From Methylovirgula sp. (GTDB lineage: Bacteria > Pseudomonadota > Alphaproteobacteria > Rhizobiales > Beijerinckiaceae): DNA of 11,464 nucleotides. The DNA is taken from assembly GCA_025356505.1 (NCBI GenBank), contig JANXSV010000123.1, positions 1 to 11,464 of the forward strand. Reading direction: 5' to 3'. The stretch's first letter is position 1. Every line of letters starts with the position of its first letter. The notes under the pieces were generated by a model. It was not told the DNA's origin and searched no databases. It saw only the letters and a program-made list of their open reading frames with translations. Below are positions 6,173-11,464 of the stretch, one piece after another. A program made the translations under genes and the position numbers.

Positions 6173-7828
6173 TTGATAGGTGACACGCTACGGCGGTGGT
6201 TAGCGGCTTCCTGCGCAGCTATGGCGCTCTTCATGAGTGCAACCGTCTCAACCGACACTGCGATTGCCAACGGCGATACGCGAACACTCACCTTTCATCA
6301 CACCCATACTGGCGAAGATTTTACCATCACCTTCAAGCGCAACGGCTATTTTGACGAAGGCGCATTGGAGAAGCTAAACTGGGGCCTACGGGACTGGCGC
6401 ACGGACGCACCGACCAAAATGGACCCCCGCCTCTTCGATATCGTGTGGGAAGTCTATCAGCAGACCGGCTCTTCTGAAGCCATTCACATTCTTTCGGCCT
6501 ATCGCTCGCCTGAAACCAACGCCATGTTACGCCGCCGTTCGCGGCAGGTTGCGGAACATTCGCAGCATATTCTGGGCAAGGCGATGGATTTTTATCTTCC
6601 CGATATGACCATGTCCAAGGTGCGTGAACTTGGATTGAAGCTGGCGCGCGGCGGAGTTGGATATTATCCGCATGCCAATACGGTTTTCGTGCATCTGGAC
6701 GCAGGCGGCGTGCGCTATTGGCCACGGATGACGCGCGACCAACTGGCGCGGGTTTTTCCTGATGGCAAAACCGTGCTTATCCCTGCGGACGGTCAGCCTA
6801 TGCCGGGGTATCAGTTGGCACTGGCAGAAATCGAGGCGCGTGGCGGTTCAGCTCCAGATGTAGCGCCAACCCAAGGAAAAGGCTTGTTTGCCTGGCTCTT
6901 TGGCGGCGGCAATACTGAGGGCGAGGAAGAGGTGGTTGCAGAAAAGACCTCGTTTGGAAAAAACAAACGCACGGCTTTGGCTAAGGTTACAACTGGCGAG
7001 GATGCAGCTGATGCCGCACCTGTTGGCAAAGCCGTCGCTGCCAAACTTGACACTGTAAAGCTGGAGGTTGCCAAATCTGACGCTGTGAAGCCCGAAGCCC
7101 CGAAAGTCGTCGCCAGCCTGACAAACGGCAAGCCGCTTGTTCTGGTTGATGGCAATGATGCCAATGCCGGCGCAGAGGATGTTCGCCCGCTTGTGGTGCC
7201 AGCGCCGCCCCGGCGTCCAAAAGAATTGGATATTCTGGCGTTCAACCCGCCGTTGCCGCCCTCGCGCCCGACAGAACTGGCGATGCTGGTTCCTAAGACT
7301 GATGCGATATCGAAGCTTCTTGACAAACCAAGTGCGACAGGTTCCGTTCCGGCTTTTATCGCCAACGGTGCTAAGACTGCTCCGGCTCCTGTGCCGAATG
7401 TTCTGGCCTATGCCTCGCCCAGCACCAGTGTTGAACAGCCGGTGCAGATGAATGCTGCGCCGCTGCCGCCCAAACCAATGCCGCGTGCTGCAATTGCCAA
7501 ATTGGCGACCCCGCAAAAGCTTGCTTTGGTTGCCGCCAAGCTGGACGCCAGCGCCCTGCGCAAAAGCGCATCCTCGACCCAGCCCGCCGCAAACGCCGCG
7601 CTAACCGGCTCTGCCACGGGCCTGAGGCAAGCGGCGCAGCGTCAGGCTCCCGACCTCGTCGGCTCCGCTTTGAGCGCCGACCTCACCCCCAAAGCCGCGC
7701 GCCTGGTTTCAAGTTTTGATAAAAAGGGTGGCACAACTCTGGCTCAGAACCAATTCTCGGGTGAGGCCGTACGTGCTCTCACCCCCGAGGATGGTTTTCA
7801 ACAGCTTGAAGATGTCGCAACCAACTAG
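6173..7828 (+). CDS. Exported DUF882 protein, MepK-like (peptidase M15 fold) murein endopeptidase, with long disordered tail
   Basis: The product has 551 residues from the TTG start. A Sec signal ('RRWLAASCAAMALFMSA', cleavage near 'TAIA') leads into a DUF882 domain at about residues 35-186. The M15-type zinc residues are in place: H132 and D139 in 'HSQHILGKAMDF' and H174 in 'VFVHLDAGG'; 'SAYRSPETN' and 'GGVGYYPH' are also family-typical. The E. coli relative MepK (YcbK, about 180 residues) cleaves peptidoglycan cross-links, including 3-3 links. The remaining 365 residues are Ala/Pro/Lys-rich and look unstructured. They hold a decapeptide repeat (residues 291-311) and two PxRPxEL motifs 17 residues apart (346-352, 363-369). 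The tail may tether the enzyme or bind the cell wall. The upstream neighbour encodes a 3-3 cross-linking enzyme. Fold assignment is firm; activity is inferred. Confidence 0.88.
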   Translation: MIGDTLRRWLAASCAAMALFMSATVSTDTAIANGDTRTLTFHHTHTGEDFTITFKRNGYFDEGALEKLNWGLRDWRTDAPTKMDPRLFDIVWEVYQQTGSSEAIHILSAYRSPETNAMLRRRSRQVAEHSQHILGKAMDFYLPDMTMSKVRELGLKLARGGVGYYPHANTVFVHLDAGGVRYWPRMTRDQLARVFPDGKTVLIPADGQPMPGYQLALAEIEARGGSAPDVAPTQGKGLFAWLFGGGNTEGEEEVVAEKTSFGKNKRTALAKVTTGEDAADAAPVGKAVAAKLDTVKLEVAKSDAVKPEAPKVVASLTNGKPLVLVDGNDANAGAEDVRPLVVPAPPRRPKELDILAFNPPLPPSRPTELAMLVPKTDAISKLLDKPSATGSVPAFIANGAKTAPAPVPNVLAYASPSTSVEQPVQMNAAPLPPKPMPRAAIAKLATPQKLALVAAKLDASALRKSASSTQPAANAALTGSATGLRQAAQRQAPDLVGSALSADLTPKAARLVSSFDKKGGTTLAQNQFSGEAVRALTPEDGFQQLEDVATN

Positions 7829-7836
7829 GCGTCCCG

Positions 7837-8088
7837 TTAAACGATCCCGAGCGCGTTCAAATACAAGTCGAGGATGGCTTCTTGCTCCTGACGTTCGGCG
7901 CGGTCGGTTTTGCGGATGCGCAACACCTGACGCACGACCTTGACATCATAGCCACGGCCTTTCATTTCGCCAAAAACCTCTTTGATGTCATCGGAAATAG
8001 CTTTTTTCTCTTCTTCCAGACGCTCAATCCTCTCAATGAATTGCTTGAGCTCTTCGCCCGCGACGCCTGTTGCTGCAATATCTTCCAT
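7837..8088 (-). CDS. gapR: GapR-type nucleoid-associated protein (DUF2312)
   Basis: This small 83-residue protein matches the alphaproteobacterial GapR/DUF2312 family. In Caulobacter, GapR binds AT-rich overtwisted DNA ahead of replication forks and highly transcribed genes and helps topoisomerases remove positive supercoils. Visible features are an N-terminal coiled-coil ('[19 protein letters not shown]'), the '[17 protein letters not shown]' core and the C-terminal '[10 protein letters not shown]'. The start is ATG at 8088: AGAAGG (8095-8100) lies 6 nt upstream. An in-frame TTG at 8103 would absorb that site into coding sequence and is not expected. The gene converges on the DUF882 gene with only 8 bases between stop codons. 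It lies 75 bases downstream of the N-formylglutamate amidohydrolase gene on the same strand, so read-through from that gene is possible. Confidence 0.93.
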   Translation of the reverse strand: MEDIAATGVAGEELKQFIERIERLEEEKKAISDDIKEVFGEMKGRGYDVKVVRQVLRIRKTDRAERQEQEAILDLYLNALGIV

Positions 8089-8163
8089 GACAAACCTTCT
8101 CAAATTTCAAAGAGGCAGAGGGATGCGACGCGCAGCGGTTTTGGTCAAGTCAAATCTGGAATT

Positions 8164-8940
8164 TCAGCGGGTTTCATCGGCGCGTGAACCGTAGAATTTG
8201 GCCGTGTAAAGATCCGGGTTCTGCAGCACTGGCGTGAGCGCGTCGAGCAGGGTCGCTGTCCATTCTTCTACGCCTTCGACATCGCCGACCAAGTCCTGCC
8301 GGAATTCGATCAGAACATGCGCCAAACCCTGCCGTGTGGCATGATCATAGAGCGTATCGCCCTTGAGCGCGCCGTCATAGGGTTGATTGTCGCCGATACA
8401 GAGACGCTGGGCGCGCAGATTTTCCAAGAGTGGCTGCGCCAGCCGCGGGTCCTTATCCCAAAGAATAGAAAACTGCCAAGGTCGTTCGACACCTTTCAAG
8501 ATATGCGTCATCGAATGCACCGAAATGACCACAGGTGCGGGGCAGTGCTGCATCATCTGCGCGAGTTTGTCGGCAATCGCCGTACGATAGGGTTGCCAGT
8601 ATAGGTGCCTGCGACGCTCGATCTCTGCGGCATCAATGTAGGCGTTGGTTGGTATCAACGCGCCATCCGAGATGCGCATCACCAGTGTCGGATCATCGGC
8701 ACCGCGATTCGGATCAATCAATAATCTCGAAAATCTGCTCAGGATGGCGGGTGCGTTCAGAGCCTGCGCCATCAGCCTTGTGGCCGCTGCCGCACCGATA
8801 TCATAGGCAATGTGCCGTTCGAAGGCCTCAGAGGGCATCCCGAGGCTGCCAAGTTCGGGCGGGACAGTGTTCGCGGCATGATCGCAAATTAGCAGAACCC
8901 TTGAGTTTGGACTGCCCTCGACAAACTCTACCGCCTGCAT
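8164..8940 (-). CDS. N-formylglutamate amidohydrolase family protein
   Basis: The product has 258 residues and belongs to the FGase family, whose characterised members hydrolyse N-formyl-L-glutamate to formate and glutamate, usually as the last step of one histidine degradation route. Motifs seen: 'LICDHAANTVP' (D20, H21, N24), 'ERHIAYDIGA' (H43, D47), 'SRFSRLLIDPNR', 'VISVHSMTHILKG' and 'ALIEFR'-like 'VLIEFRQDL' near the C-terminus. No signal peptide is seen, so the protein should be cytoplasmic. ATG at 8940 has AAGGG about 9 nt upstream. No hut genes are nearby. Many alphaproteobacteria carry such a stand-alone paralogue, so its true substrate may be another N-formyl or N-acyl amino acid. 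Family membership is confident; substrate is not. Confidence 0.9.
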   Translation of the reverse strand: MQAVEFVEGSPNSRVLLICDHAANTVPPELGSLGMPSEAFERHIAYDIGAAAATRLMAQALNAPAILSRFSRLLIDPNRGADDPTLVMRISDGALIPTNAYIDAAEIERRRHLYWQPYRTAIADKLAQMMQHCPAPVVISVHSMTHILKGVERPWQFSILWDKDPRLAQPLLENLRAQRLCIGDNQPYDGALKGDTLYDHATRQGLAHVLIEFRQDLVGDVEGVEEWTATLLDALTPVLQNPDLYTAKFYGSRADETR

Positions 8941-9140
8941 TTTTGAAAGCCCTTCGTGCCTTATGGGATGACGCCCGCCTGCAAATCAATTAAGCACGCC
9001 GTTGCAATTTAAGGACAGCCGAGCATTTATGACAAGCCGGAGACCACACGATATCGCGCCTATTTTCGCTCTCATTGCCAGCGCTCTCTGGCGGCTTCAC
9101 AGTATGGAAGCGGCGCGCAAAACCGGCGGCGGCGGCCCTC

Positions 9141-9166
9141 TCCTATGCGCTTGTCCTATGCGCTTG
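9141..9166 (+). repeat. Exact 13-base tandem duplication
   Basis: TCCTATGCGCTTG occurs twice head to tail (9141-9153 and 9154-9166) with no mismatch. Thirteen is not a multiple of three, so a gain or loss of one copy shifts the reading frame of any gene crossing it. Confidence 0.9.
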
Positions 9167-9294
9167 GGCGATTCTTGGAGCGCAGCTTTTGGCGATGCGG
9201 CTGGCAGGCGGAGCAATGGTTCCGGGAGTCTTTTTTATCGCGCGGCCACGGCGTCAGGCTGATTCTTAAATCTCCGCACCTTCCTAAAATGGCG

Positions 9295-9323
9295 TTGACA
9301 GTTTGCCCTCGGCGCGGAAGATG
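9295..9323 (+). promoter_or_regulatory. Candidate vegetative promoter for DUF1036-pyk
   Basis: A consensus TTGACA (9295-9300) lies about 105 bases before the DUF1036 start. The -10 region is poor: GAAGAT at a 16-base spacer or AAGATG at 17. The -35 box is the main support; alphaproteobacterial promoters often have degenerate -10 boxes. Confidence 0.35.
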
Positions 9324-9405
9324 CTAACGAATGTGCTGGCCTTAAGTCTTAGGGTGCTAGTGCTGCCACAAGACCCCGACCGTTTTTGCGAGATCCAGTT
9401 TGAAC

Positions 9406-9843
9406 ATGAAAATGCTACGCGGCCTTTTATTTTTCGTGTTTACAAGCGCGATGTGCAGCCTGTTCACGGCGGATGCGCGGGCTGACTTCCGTATTTGCAA
9501 CAATTCTGCCAGCCGCATTTCTATCTCCCTGTCATATACCGACGGTACAAACTGGACGACGGAAGGCTGGTGGAACCTCAAACCAAACGCCTGCGAGCCG
9601 TTGTTGCGCGGGCCTTTGGCGGCGCAATATTACTATGTTTATGCCATGGACGAACAGGGCGGCGAATGGAAGGGCAAAGCCTTTATGTGCACGCTGGACC
9701 GCGAGTTTAAAATTGACGGGCGCGAAGACTGCTATGCGCGCGGCTATGATAGAACCGGCTTTTTTGAGATTGATACCGGCAAAGACGCTAAAAACTGGAC
9801 GGTGCAGTTGACCGATCCTTCAAAGCCGCCTAACGGCCAATAA
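9406..9843 (+). CDS. Small secreted DUF1036 protein
   Basis: The predicted precursor has 145 residues. A signal peptide ('MKMLRGLLFFVFTSAMCSLF', cleavage likely after 'ADARA', residue 26) precedes a compact Trp/Tyr-rich domain. 'DFRICNNS' at the start of the mature protein and the 'WWNLKPNAC' segment are typical of DUF1036, a family of unknown function common in alphaproteobacteria. Four cysteines remain in the mature chain (C31, C63, C95, C109), which could form two disulfides in the periplasm. An in-frame TTG at 9400 is an alternative start; no strong ribosome binding site distinguishes them, and I prefer ATG 9406. The stop lies 25 bases before pyruvate kinase on the same strand, so the two are probably co-transcribed. 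I cannot assign a biochemical role. Confidence 0.88.
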   Translation: MKMLRGLLFFVFTSAMCSLFTADARADFRICNNSASRISISLSYTDGTNWTTEGWWNLKPNACEPLLRGPLAAQYYYVYAMDEQGGEWKGKAFMCTLDREFKIDGREDCYARGYDRTGFFEIDTGKDAKNWTVQLTDPSKPPNGQ

Positions 9844-9854
9844 CGCTCTAAATC

Positions 9855-9860
9855 AAGGGA
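9855..9860 (+). promoter_or_regulatory. Ribosome binding site deciding the pyk start
   Basis: AAGGGA ends 8 nt before ATG 9869. The earlier ATG at 9860 overlaps this site and so is an unlikely start. Confidence 0.55.
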
Positions 9861-9868
9861 TGAAACCG

Positions 9869-11305
9869 ATGAGACGCATGCGACGCTGCAAAATTCTTGC
9901 CACCCTGGGGCCAGCTTCCGATACGCGTGAGATCATCGGGCGCCTGTTTGTGGCGGGCGTGGATGTTTTCCGCATCAACATGAGCCATGCGAGCCATGAC
10001 GGTATGCGCGAACGCATCCGTATGATTCGCTCCTTGGAAGAGGAATATCGCCGCCCTATCGGAATTCTGGTGGATTTGCAGGGTCCAAAATTGCGCGTCG
10101 GGCTTTTTGCAGAAGGTGGCCATGTGCTCGAAAAAGGCGACATGATCACCTTTGACTCGGATGCAACCGCTGGTACGAAGTCTCGTGTTTGCCTGCCGCA
10201 TCCGGAAATTTTGCAATCGCTGGAAATAGGACATCGGGTTTTGGTGGATGACGGCAAGGTCAGCCTTATGGTGACTAAAGTTGCCAAAGGCAGTGCCGAA
10301 CTGCGCGTGACCGTAGCGGGCCGAATTTCCAATAAAAAAGGCGTCAGCCTGCCCGACACCACAATTCCAACATCGGCAATGACCCCGAAAGATCGGGCCG
10401 ATCTTGATGCCGCCCTGAACGAAGGCGTGGACTGGATTGCGGTTTCTTTCGTGCAGCGGCCCGAAGATGTGGCTGAAGTCAAAAAAATCGCCCGCGGCCG
10501 CGCTCTGGTACTTGCAAAAATCGAAAAGCCGCAAGCGATCGCACGGCTCGCCGAGATCATGGAGATTTCAGATGCGCTCATGGTGGCGCGCGGTGATCTT
10601 GGAGTTGAAATGCCGCTCGAAAAGGTGCCAGGCCTGCAAAAGCGCATCACCCGGATGGCCCGCCGCCTCGGCAAGCCTGTGGTGGTGGCGACACAAATGC
10701 TCGAATCCATGATCACATCGCCCGTACCGACCCGTGCGGAAGTGTCCGATGTGGCCACTGCGGTGTTTGAAGGCGCGGATGCTGTCATGCTTTCGGCGGA
10801 AAGCGCGTCAGGTTCCTTCCCGATTGAAGCGGTTGAAACCATGAACCGGATTGCCGAAGAGGTTGAGCGCGACTCAATATACCGGCAGGTGATCAATGCG
10901 CAGCGCTCCAAGCCTGAGGCGACCGGCGCCGATGCCATTGCCGCAGGTGCGCGCGACATGGCTGAAACTTTGGAATTGAAGGCAATCGCGGCCTGGACAG
11001 CCTCAGGCTCAACGGCGTTGCGCATCGCCCGCGAACGTCCGGAGCCGCCTGTCATGGCCCTGACCCCGAACAAGGACGCAGCGCGCCGGCTTTGTCTGGT
11101 CTGGGGTGTGCATCCGGTTGTGACCAAGGACGCCTATGACGTTGATGATATGGCCATGCGCGCCTGCAAATTTGCCAGCCGGGAAGGGTTTGCCAAAGAA
11201 GGCGACCGCATCATCATCGTTGCAGGCGTACCGTTCGGCACCCCGGGCGCAACCAATATGATGCGAATTGCCTTTGTGCGCTCCGAGGCGGCGAGCGGGA
11301 GCTAA
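9869..11305 (+). CDS. pyk: Pyruvate kinase
   Basis: The enzyme (478 residues) transfers phosphate from phosphoenolpyruvate to ADP, giving pyruvate and ATP, in glycolysis. Family motifs are intact in order: 'KILATLGPAS' and 'FRINMSHASHD' at the N-terminus, 'ILVDLQGPKLRVG', then a B-domain insert. The active-site strand 'LAKIEKPQA' carries K217 and the metal ligand E219, and 'MVARGDLGVEMPLEKVP' carries metal ligand D243. 'VVATQMLESM', 'DAVMLSAESASG' and a C-terminal allosteric-type domain ('AWTASGSTALRIARERP') follow. Length is normal for bacterial pyruvate kinases. I start at ATG 9869 because of the AAGGGA site; ATG 9860 would add three residues. It follows the DUF1036 gene closely and is probably in the same transcript. 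Recognition is firm. Confidence 0.97.
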   Translation: MRRMRRCKILATLGPASDTREIIGRLFVAGVDVFRINMSHASHDGMRERIRMIRSLEEEYRRPIGILVDLQGPKLRVGLFAEGGHVLEKGDMITFDSDATAGTKSRVCLPHPEILQSLEIGHRVLVDDGKVSLMVTKVAKGSAELRVTVAGRISNKKGVSLPDTTIPTSAMTPKDRADLDAALNEGVDWIAVSFVQRPEDVAEVKKIARGRALVLAKIEKPQAIARLAEIMEISDALMVARGDLGVEMPLEKVPGLQKRITRMARRLGKPVVVATQMLESMITSPVPTRAEVSDVATAVFEGADAVMLSAESASGSFPIEAVETMNRIAEEVERDSIYRQVINAQRSKPEATGADAIAAGARDMAETLELKAIAAWTASGSTALRIARERPEPPVMALTPNKDAARRLCLVWGVHPVVTKDAYDVDDMAMRACKFASREGFAKEGDRIIIVAGVPFGTPGATNMMRIAFVRSEAASGS

Positions 11306-11323
11306 GGCGCGAAAGCGTTGTCG

Positions 11324-11354
11324 CCCGCTGCTGTTTTGGATTTGCAGCGGCGGG
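11324..11354 (+). other. Stem-loop downstream of pyk, without U tract
   Basis: CCCGCTGCTG (11324-11333) pairs over 10 bp with CAGCGGCGGG (11345-11354), with one G-U pair and an 11-base loop. It begins 19 bases after the pyk stop, where a terminator is expected, but it runs into a G tract instead of T residues. It may act as a Rho-linked or processing stem, or stabilise the 3' end. Confidence 0.45.
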
Positions 11355-11362
11355 GGGGGGGG
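11352..11362 (+). repeat. Homopolymeric tract of 11 G
   Basis: Eleven consecutive G residues overlap the 3' arm of the stem-loop. Such tracts are prone to slippage and to sequencing length errors. Confidence 0.85.
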
Positions 11363-11372
11363 AGTGACCGCA

Positions 11373-11406
11373 AAGAATAATATTGATTTGACAGCAAATT
11401 ATTCTT
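11373..11406. promoter_or_regulatory. AT-rich inverted repeat overlapping a TTGACA box
   Basis: AAGAATAAT (11373-11381) and ATTATTCTT (11398-11406) are perfect 9-base inverted arms 16 bases apart. They enclose TTGACA (11388-11393), a consensus -35. The best -10-like sequence, TAGTTT (11414-11419), is 20 bases away, which is long. The layout resembles an operator placed over a promoter for a gene starting near 11423. Confidence 0.4.
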
Positions 11407-11422
11407 GTCAGAGTAGTTTAGT

Positions 11423-11464
11423 ATGAAACCAATTGCCCCACCGGTTCACTTTGCCATCGCACAA
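11423..11464 (+). CDS. Possible start of a further gene (truncated by window edge)
   Basis: ATG at 11423 opens a frame of 14 codons ('MKPIAPPVHFAIAQ') with no stop before the window ends. It lies just downstream of the TTGACA box and inverted repeat, which suggests a gene start. There is no clear ribosome binding site and too little sequence to recognise a family. Confidence 0.3.
   Translation, partial: MKPIAPPVHFAIAQ

Larger units (their letters stand above)
8941..9405. other. 465-base stretch without a convincing gene
   Basis: It must hold the promoter of the minus-strand amidohydrolase gene and that of the plus-strand DUF1036 gene. Two overlapping plus-strand frames could encode something small. 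One runs from ATG 9029 (about 77 codons, not obviously protein-like after residue 32). The other, 9075-9269, starts only at a TTG without a ribosome binding site and encodes one hydrophobic segment ('ALSYALVLCAWAILGAQLL'). Both run through the 13-base tandem duplication at 9141-9166. Removing one copy would join the first frame to the end of the second, so a frameshifted small membrane protein gene is possible but unproven. Confidence 0.45.

Noticed and set aside
9853..11127. A 424-codon open frame on the minus strand opposite pyruvate kinase
   Set aside because: It is antisense to an unmistakable pyk gene and reads as a Ser/Arg/Ala/Thr-rich string without recognisable motifs, as expected from the codon bias of the opposite strand.
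11324..11362. Classical intrinsic terminator of pyk
   Set aside because: The stem is strong and well placed, but it is followed by 11 G residues rather than a T tract, so I list it as a stem-loop of unknown role.

Overview
The window looks like the chromosome of an alphaproteobacterium, most likely Hyphomicrobiales (Rhizobiales). The reasons are moderately high GC, a GapR/DUF2312 protein, a secreted DUF1036 protein directly ahead of pyruvate kinase, an N-formylglutamate amidohydrolase outside any histidine operon, and a DUF882 protein with a long Pro/Ala tail. I see no mobile element, CRISPR array, rRNA or tRNA. These are mostly conserved genes, not an accessory island.

Layout. On the minus strand at the left edge is the N-terminal part of an M3-family oligoendopeptidase F (1-567), preceded by a single-chain iron-sulfur L-serine dehydratase (693-2063). 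A divergent spacer (2064-2254) separates them from a plus-strand envelope block. That block holds an orphan sigma54-dependent response regulator (2255-3745), a YcbB/LdtD-type L,D-transpeptidase (3943-5751) and, after a 421-base leader region, a DUF882 (MepK-like, peptidase M15 fold) exported protein (6173-7828). Facing it, with only 8 bases between the two stop codons, is gapR (7837-8088, minus), with an N-formylglutamate amidohydrolase gene upstream of it (8164-8940, minus). A 465-base gap without a convincing gene follows; it carries an exact 13-base tandem duplication and a TTGACA box. Then come a small secreted DUF1036 protein (9406-9843) and pyruvate kinase (9869-11305). The right edge holds a stem-loop, an 11-G tract, an AT-rich inverted repeat, and possibly the first codons of another gene.

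How the genes may work together. The most coherent unit is the envelope block: one predicted enzyme that makes 3-3 peptidoglycan cross-links (the L,D-transpeptidase) sits next to a predicted hydrolase of the family that cuts such cross-links (DUF882/MepK-like). Both lie downstream of a sigma54 activator, and a sequence with intact -24 GG and -12 GC elements lies ahead of the DUF882 gene. That this is a sigma54-controlled make-and-cut module is my inference. The remaining genes are central metabolism (serine to pyruvate, phosphoenolpyruvate to pyruvate), peptide turnover and nucleoid organisation.
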